NCBI GenBank assembly: GCA_003486785.1
Contig: DNFZ01000209.1
Coordinates: forward strand, 1 to 10,046
Length of the DNA: 10,046 nt
Direction: 5' to 3'
Origin: Clostridiales bacterium
Lineage (GTDB): Bacteria > Bacillota > Clostridia > Christensenellales > CAG-138
The translations under genes were made by a program, and so were the position numbers. Of the stretch, positions 5,657 through 10,046 are shown piece after piece. The notes below the pieces were generated by a model that was given only the letters and a program-made list of their open reading frames with translations, was not told the origin of the DNA and searched no databases. Position 1 is the first letter of the stretch. Each line of letters begins with the position of its first letter.

Positions 5657-8626
5657 TTAGAACAGATAGCTGTAATCCCAGATGACCGCGTTGATGATCC
5701 GCTCGATATCCGGATCGATGGCGTTTGTGCCAAGCTTGATGGTGGAAACGTCGTCCAGACGAAGCTTGATCTTACTTCCGCCGAGTACGAAAAAGCCCTT
5801 GTTCTCGCTCTCGTCAAACTCCTTCTCGGTGGAAAAGAAGGTGAATTTCTCTTTGTAAGGTGCGCTGTCGTACGGACAGAATGCCGTGCAGTTGCCGCAC
5901 TCATTGCACATGCGGTCTACGTGGATGATCTGCGGCATCTCCATGCCGTCTACGTCGATGGCGATGTTGGCGCGATTCGGGCAAACCTGCACGCAGCACT
6001 CGCAGACCGTCGAACAGGCAAGGCAGCGCTCGGTCTCGCGTCCTGCGCTGTCGTAGACCGCGAGTGAGCCCTGCTTTGCGAGGCAGTTGCCGGAGCATGC
6101 TTTGGATTCTTCCGGAACGGTGACCGCATATTTGCCAACGATAACGTCAGCTACCTTGCGCGCGTCCGCGATGGCTTCCACGACGGTGGCGGGGCCGCGG
6201 TTCGCGTCGCCGATGACGAATACGTCTTTCTCGCTTGTTTCCAGTGTTTCTGCGTTGACTTTGACCGCGCCGCGCTCGGTCATTGCAATGCCGTTTTCCA
6301 CAAAGTCGGCGGCAACAACCTTTTCGCCGATTGCGGAGACGAGCAGGGAGCAGGGGATTTCGACCAGCTCGTCCGTCTCAACGGAGGAGAGCCTGCCGCT
6401 TGCATCGGGCTTGCCGAGCACGCACTTTTTGCAGACGAGCTTGCCGTCCTTGAGCGCGACGGGGTTGAGCAACTCTTTGAACTCCACGCCGTCTTCCAGC
6501 GCGAGCTGTAATTCTTCCTCGTCCGCGGGCATATAGCGCTGTGTGCGGCGGTAGACGATGCTGGCGCTGATAACACCTTTGATACGCTTTGCCGCGCGGG
6601 CTGCGTCCATCGCGGTGTTGCCGCCGCCGACGATTACGACGTGTTCGCCGACATCATGCAGCGATTCGCTTTTGTACTGCTCGAGAAAATCGAGCACGTT
6701 CATGCTCTTTCCCTCGGCGAGCTTAAGGTTGCCGTGCGCCCATGCGCCGGTGGCGAACACCACATGCGTAAAGCCGCTCTTCTTGAGCTCGTCAACGCTG
6801 GGAGCAGTCGTATTCGTCTTGATATCCGCGCCCATGGCTTTTAAGAGATCAACATCGCGATCCATACCATAGTCGCCGATGCGGAAACCCGGGATGACAT
6901 AGCGGACGATGCCGCCGAGCTGCGCGCGCTTCTCAAACACGGTCACCTTCGCGCCCTGTCGTCCAAGCAGATAGCCCATCGCCATGCCGGCGGGGCCGCC
7001 GCCGATGACGGCGACGTTTGCAGCAGATCTGCCAGATGGTTTCAGCGCGCCGATGATGCTGTCGAAACCCTCGCGCGCGGCGAGCAGCTTTGCATCGCGG
7101 ATGTGGACGCTCTCTTCATAGAATCCGCGCGTGCATTTGTCCATGCAGCGGTGGGAGCAGATGCGCCCTGTGATAAAAGGCAGCGGGTTGCGCTCGAGGA
7201 TGAGAGTCAGCGCCTCCGCGTATTTTTTATCGCCGACGAGGCGGATGTATTCGGGAATATCCTGATTAATCGGGCAGCCGTGCTCGCAGGGCGCGATGAA
7301 GCAGTTCGTCAGCGGCACCTTGTTTTTGATCTTGCGAACGGGCAGGGGCTTGACGGGCTTAACGTGCCGCTCATCGGTGCGCGCAGCGCGGGCAAGATAG
7401 GCAACCTTGCCGACGGAGACGCCGTCGAACGGGACATAGTCTTCCTTGGCGAGCTTTTCCGCGATCTGCTTGCAGCGCTGGTAACCGCCGGGCTTAAGTA
7501 GCGTCGTGGCGATGGTGATCGGCCAGATGCCTGCGTCAAACAGCTCGGCGATGTTGTAAAAGTCCGCGCCGCCGGAGAAGGACATGCGCATTCTGCCGTC
7601 AAACTCGCGGCTGATGCGGTGCGCGAGCTCGATGGTCAGCGGATAGAGCGAGCGGCCGCTCATGTACATCTCGTTCCCGGGCAGCTCGTTTCGCGCGATG
7701 CCGACGGGGAACGTGTTGGTGAGCTTGAGGCCGAACTGCACGCCGTTTTCGCAGGCGAGGTCGAGAAGTCGCTTGAACATCGGAACCGCGTCGCGATATT
7801 GCAGATCGTCGTTGAAATGGAAATCGTCAAACACGAGATAATCATAGCCCATATCGTCCATGGTCTTGCGCGCAAACTGATACCCTAACAGGGTCGGGTT
7901 GCATTTGACGAACGTGTTGAGGCCTTTTTTCGTGATGAGATAGCTTGCGATGCGCTCGATCTCCTGCGGCGGGCAGCCGTGGAGCGTCGAGAGCGTGATG
8001 GATGAGCAAACGTTGGGCGAGATGGCGTCGATATACTTCGCGTCAACTTTGTTAAAGCGCGAGAGGTTCTCCTTTGCCCATGCGCGGCATTCCTGCCAGA
8101 TCGGGGTAGAGGAGGCATTCTTCAACCCTTCGATAAAACGATCGATCTTCTCGCTTGTGATGCCTTCAAAGTTGTAGCCAACACTCATGTTGAACATGAA
8201 TCCGTCGGGGCGGCCTAGGTCAAACTCCCAGCTGATGAGCTTGAGGGCATACCAGGCTTTGACATACTCGTCAAACGCTTCCGGCACGCGAAGCTCCGTC
8301 GACCATTCGACGTTATAGCACTCGTCTTCCGCGAGAATGCAGGGCTTAGAGACAGGGAGGTCTTCGCCGTCGAGCGGCTGCACGGTCTTGAGCTCGAAGA
8401 AGCGGCTGCCTGCGTAATAGGCCGCGACGAGATTTTGCGTGAGCTGCGTCTGTGGGCCTGCAGCGGGACCAAAGGGCGTCTCCAGATGCTCTCCAAAGAG
8501 GTCGAGCAGCTTATCCTTTGGCGCGACATACGGGCGGCGAATGCCGAACACGCTGCCTTGTTTGCGCTCTTCGAAAATCCAATTCATCAATTCCGCAAAG
8601 GGAATGGGGGTCATACGATCAGACAT
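5657..8626 (-). CDS. ygfK: YgfK: DPD-like flavin/iron-sulfur oxidoreductase
   Basis: This 989-residue protein is close in order and motifs to E. coli YgfK (about 1030 aa), long named a putative selenate reductase subunit and since tied genetically to anaerobic purine/urate breakdown. Domains: a dihydroorotate-dehydrogenase-like barrel at 1-430 (FGPAAGPQTQ, FELKTVQPL, TLSTLHGCPP with Cys218, FSGGADF, TTLLKPGGY); a helical FeS module with Cys442/447/451 and Cys490/494/498; a GltD/DPD-type pyridine-nucleotide and FAD region with GGGPAG (542-547) and GGGNTAMD (667-674); and a C-terminal ferredoxin domain with cysteines at 868-882 and 907-917 for two [4Fe-4S] clusters. No signal peptide or membrane segment is seen, so it should act in the cytoplasm. 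AAGGAGG lies six bases before the ATG. It probably passes electrons from NAD(P)H to a purine-derived substrate, or serves as redox partner of the neighbouring hydroxylase. The true reaction cannot be fixed from sequence. Confidence 0.94.
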   Translation of the reverse strand: MSDRMTPIPFAELMNWIFEERKQGSVFGIRRPYVAPKDKLLDLFGEHLETPFGPAAGPQTQLTQNLVAAYYAGSRFFELKTVQPLDGEDLPVSKPCILAEDECYNVEWSTELRVPEAFDEYVKAWYALKLISWEFDLGRPDGFMFNMSVGYNFEGITSEKIDRFIEGLKNASSTPIWQECRAWAKENLSRFNKVDAKYIDAISPNVCSSITLSTLHGCPPQEIERIASYLITKKGLNTFVKCNPTLLGYQFARKTMDDMGYDYLVFDDFHFNDDLQYRDAVPMFKRLLDLACENGVQFGLKLTNTFPVGIARNELPGNEMYMSGRSLYPLTIELAHRISREFDGRMRMSFSGGADFYNIAELFDAGIWPITIATTLLKPGGYQRCKQIAEKLAKEDYVPFDGVSVGKVAYLARAARTDERHVKPVKPLPVRKIKNKVPLTNCFIAPCEHGCPINQDIPEYIRLVGDKKYAEALTLILERNPLPFITGRICSHRCMDKCTRGFYEESVHIRDAKLLAAREGFDSIIGALKPSGRSAANVAVIGGGPAGMAMGYLLGRQGAKVTVFEKRAQLGGIVRYVIPGFRIGDYGMDRDVDLLKAMGADIKTNTTAPSVDELKKSGFTHVVFATGAWAHGNLKLAEGKSMNVLDFLEQYKSESLHDVGEHVVIVGGGNTAMDAARAAKRIKGVISASIVYRRTQRYMPADEEELQLALEDGVEFKELLNPVALKDGKLVCKKCVLGKPDASGRLSSVETDELVEIPCSLLVSAIGEKVVAADFVENGIAMTERGAVKVNAETLETSEKDVFVIGDANRGPATVVEAIADARKVADVIVGKYAVTVPEESKACSGNCLAKQGSLAVYDSAGRETERCLACSTVCECCVQVCPNRANIAIDVDGMEMPQIIHVDRMCNECGNCTAFCPYDSAPYKEKFTFFSTEKEFDESENKGFFVLGGSKIKLRLDDVSTIKLGTNAIDPDIERIINAVIWDYSYLF

Positions 8627-8632
8627 GAAGTG

Positions 8633-8639
8633 CCTCCTT
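8633..8639 (-). promoter_or_regulatory. Strong ribosome binding site of ygfK
   Basis: The - strand reads AAGGAGG, six bases, then ATG at 8626. This is close to the ideal complement of the 16S rRNA tail and fixes the YgfK start at MSDRMTPIPF, which also matches the family's N-terminus. Confidence 0.85.
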
Positions 8640-8717
8640 ATTGCTCTATCGTAATGGTGGCGGGGCTACGCGTCGGTTGTCTTTCCAACCGGTGGTCTTG
8701 TTCCAAATAAACGATGT

Positions 8718-10046
8718 TTAACCGTTGATCGACTTCCAGAGCTTTGCTGCGCTCTTGCGGCATTCCTGCATGACGAGCTTCTCGTCCGCAACCAGCACCT
8801 TGCGGTCTTTCATGAGCACCTTGCCGTTGCAGACGGTGGTGACCACGCTGCGCCCGTTCATGCCAAAGAGGATGTGCCCATTGACGTTGTTGCCGTCCAT
8901 CGGCGTAAGCGGGTCATAGTCGGTGACGACGACGTCCGCATAGGCGCCGGGCTTGAGCACGCCGAGCGGCTTATTGAAGAATCTGCCCGCGATGCGCGGA
9001 TTGTTTTCGAACAGCATGGCCGGAATTTCACCCCAGGCAACGGTCGGGTCGCAAAGGTTGTGCTTGTGGATGATATTGCCGACCTTATAGCTTTCGATCA
9101 TGTCGTTGGTATAGCCGTCGGTGCCAAGGCCGAGCAGTATGCCTTCTTCAAACATGCGGATTACGGGACCGCAGCCGACCGCGTTGCCCATGTTGGACTC
9201 GGGATTGTGCACGACCATCGTGTCGGTCTCTTTCAGCAGTGCCATCTCGGCAGGGCTGACGTGTACGCAGTGGATCGCGAGCGTTTTCTCGCCGAGGATG
9301 CCTTGTTCATAGAGGCGTTCGACGATGCGTTTGCCATGCTTTTTGAGCGAATCGATCTGATCGCCGGGGCCTTCGGCCACGTGGATGTGCGCGCCGGTAT
9401 AGTCCGGCGTGTGCTGTTTACAAAGCGCCAAGGTTTCGTCCGAGAGGGTGAACGCCGCGTGCATACCCATCATGCCCTTGAGCATGTCGCTCTCGTCTGC
9501 ATGGGCTTTAAGTATCATGCGCTCGTTTTCCAGCACGGCCTCCATCATCTTTTCTTTACCATCGCGGTCGGATACCTCGTAGCAAAGGCTCGTGCGAACG
9601 CCGAGCTGCTTTGCCGCGTCTGCCATGGTGTCGAGACTGCCGGGAATATCAAAATAGCTCGCGTGATGGTCAAACACCGTAGTCACGCCGTTTTTGATGC
9701 AGTCGATATACACGGCCTGCGCGGAGAGGCTGTCGTTTTCTTTCGTGAGCAGGCGGTCGATCTTCCACCACATGCCTTCGAGAATATCGTTAAAGTTGCT
9801 AGGGCTATAGCCCTTTATGGAAAGCCCGCGCGCAAACGCGCTGTAGATGTGGTTGTGCGCGTTGATCATGCCGGGCATAATCACACCGCCATCGGCATCG
9901 ATCCACTCCGCCTGCGGGTATTCTTGCTTTAAAGCAGTGGTTTCGCCGACTTCTAAGACGAGGTTGCCGTTGATTGCGATCGCGCCGTTTTCGATAAATT
10001 TACCTTGATCCCGTGTGACGAGCCGACCGTTACCAATTAAAAGCAT
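8718..10046 (-). CDS. ssnA: SsnA: amidohydrolase of selenium/purine gene set
   Basis: This 442-residue metal-dependent amidohydrolase belongs to the SsnA branch of the chlorohydrolase/guanine-deaminase (TrzN/AtzA-like) group and has the same length as E. coli SsnA. Family enzymes hydrolyse C-N bonds of heterocycles in the cytoplasm; a role in opening or deaminating a purine-derived ring is inferred from context. The beta-sandwich halves lie at both ends, with the barrel between. Visible metal and catalytic residues are His64 and His66 (NAHNH), His220/His222 and Glu225 (HIHVAEG), His259 (IHCVH) and Asp310 (GTDG). The DHHAS and WW(K/R)(I/L)DR motifs typical of SsnA are present. The start is the ATG complement at the last three bases of the window; MLLIGNGRLV fits the family N-terminus, but the ribosome site is out of view, so a longer N-terminus is not fully excluded. 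ygfK follows after 91 bases. Confidence 0.93.
   Translation of the reverse strand: MLLIGNGRLVTRDQGKFIENGAIAINGNLVLEVGETTALKQEYPQAEWIDADGGVIMPGMINAHNHIYSAFARGLSIKGYSPSNFNDILEGMWWKIDRLLTKENDSLSAQAVYIDCIKNGVTTVFDHHASYFDIPGSLDTMADAAKQLGVRTSLCYEVSDRDGKEKMMEAVLENERMILKAHADESDMLKGMMGMHAAFTLSDETLALCKQHTPDYTGAHIHVAEGPGDQIDSLKKHGKRIVERLYEQGILGEKTLAIHCVHVSPAEMALLKETDTMVVHNPESNMGNAVGCGPVIRMFEEGILLGLGTDGYTNDMIESYKVGNIIHKHNLCDPTVAWGEIPAMLFENNPRIAGRFFNKPLGVLKPGAYADVVVTDYDPLTPMDGNNVNGHILFGMNGRSVVTTVCNGKVLMKDRKVLVADEKLVMQECRKSAAKLWKSING

Noticed and set aside
2992..8626. In-frame TGA selenocysteine codons in ygfK or xdh
   Set aside because: Both frames are full length without an internal TGA. Selenium in this enzyme class is held as a labile cofactor ligand rather than as encoded selenocysteine.
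8674..8691. CGGTTG/CAACCG hairpin in the ssnA-ygfK gap
   Set aside because: Only six base pairs, with no T-run after it on the - strand. It is too weak to call a terminator or regulatory structure.
8627..8717. Internal promoter ahead of ygfK
   Set aside because: The best -10-like word on the - strand is TACGAT, with no convincing -35 box at the right distance.
8874..9932. 352-residue open frame antisense to ssnA
   Set aside because: It is a mirror of the ssnA coding frame, rich in Val, Asp, Ala and Arg with no recognisable domain.

Overview
The window looks like chromosome from an anaerobic, Gram-positive-type bacterium, most likely a member of the Clostridia. Three things suggest this: near-consensus AGGAGG-type ribosome sites six bases ahead of the starts, a sigma-A-like promoter, and a gene block (ssnA, ygfK, xdh) known from purine-using clostridia, Enterococcus and enteric bacteria. 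The sequence is moderately GC-rich by eye, with no change in codon style between genes. No species can be named from the sequence.

Layout: (1) Bases 1-1644, + strand: the C-terminal five-sixths of a transketolase, cut by the left edge. (2) Bases 1805-2653, - strand: a membrane-anchored SPFH/prohibitin-family protein with its own promoter, converging on transketolase across a hairpin that fits a - strand terminator. (3) Bases 2654-2991: a 338-base gap holding that promoter and a GC-rich hairpin that probably ends the next operon. (4) Bases 2992-10046, - strand: three genes transcribed in the order ssnA (442 aa, its start codon is the last three bases of the window), ygfK (989 aa) and a molybdenum hydroxylase of the selenium-dependent xanthine dehydrogenase type (854 aa). 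Gaps between them are 91 and 100 bases, so they look like one operon that begins to the right of the window.

How the genes work together: the last three belong to the gene set linked to labile-selenium molybdenum hydroxylases and to anaerobic breakdown of purines such as xanthine and urate. The hydroxylase carries two [2Fe-2S] clusters and the molybdopterin domain but no FAD domain. YgfK is a multi-domain flavin/iron-sulfur protein built from the same parts as dihydropyrimidine dehydrogenase in a different order. SsnA is an amidohydrolase that would open or deaminate a heterocyclic ring. A separate FAD subunit (YgfM type), the selenium-insertion genes and the later pathway genes are not in the window.

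The points most worth a second look are: the permuted dihydropyrimidine-dehydrogenase-like architecture of YgfK with a candidate catalytic Cys218; the purine-hydroxylase active-site residues kept in the xanthine dehydrogenase; the missing FAD partner; and a 26-base near-repeat found downstream of both the ygfK and xdh stop codons. I found no CRISPR array, insertion sequence, tRNA or rRNA.
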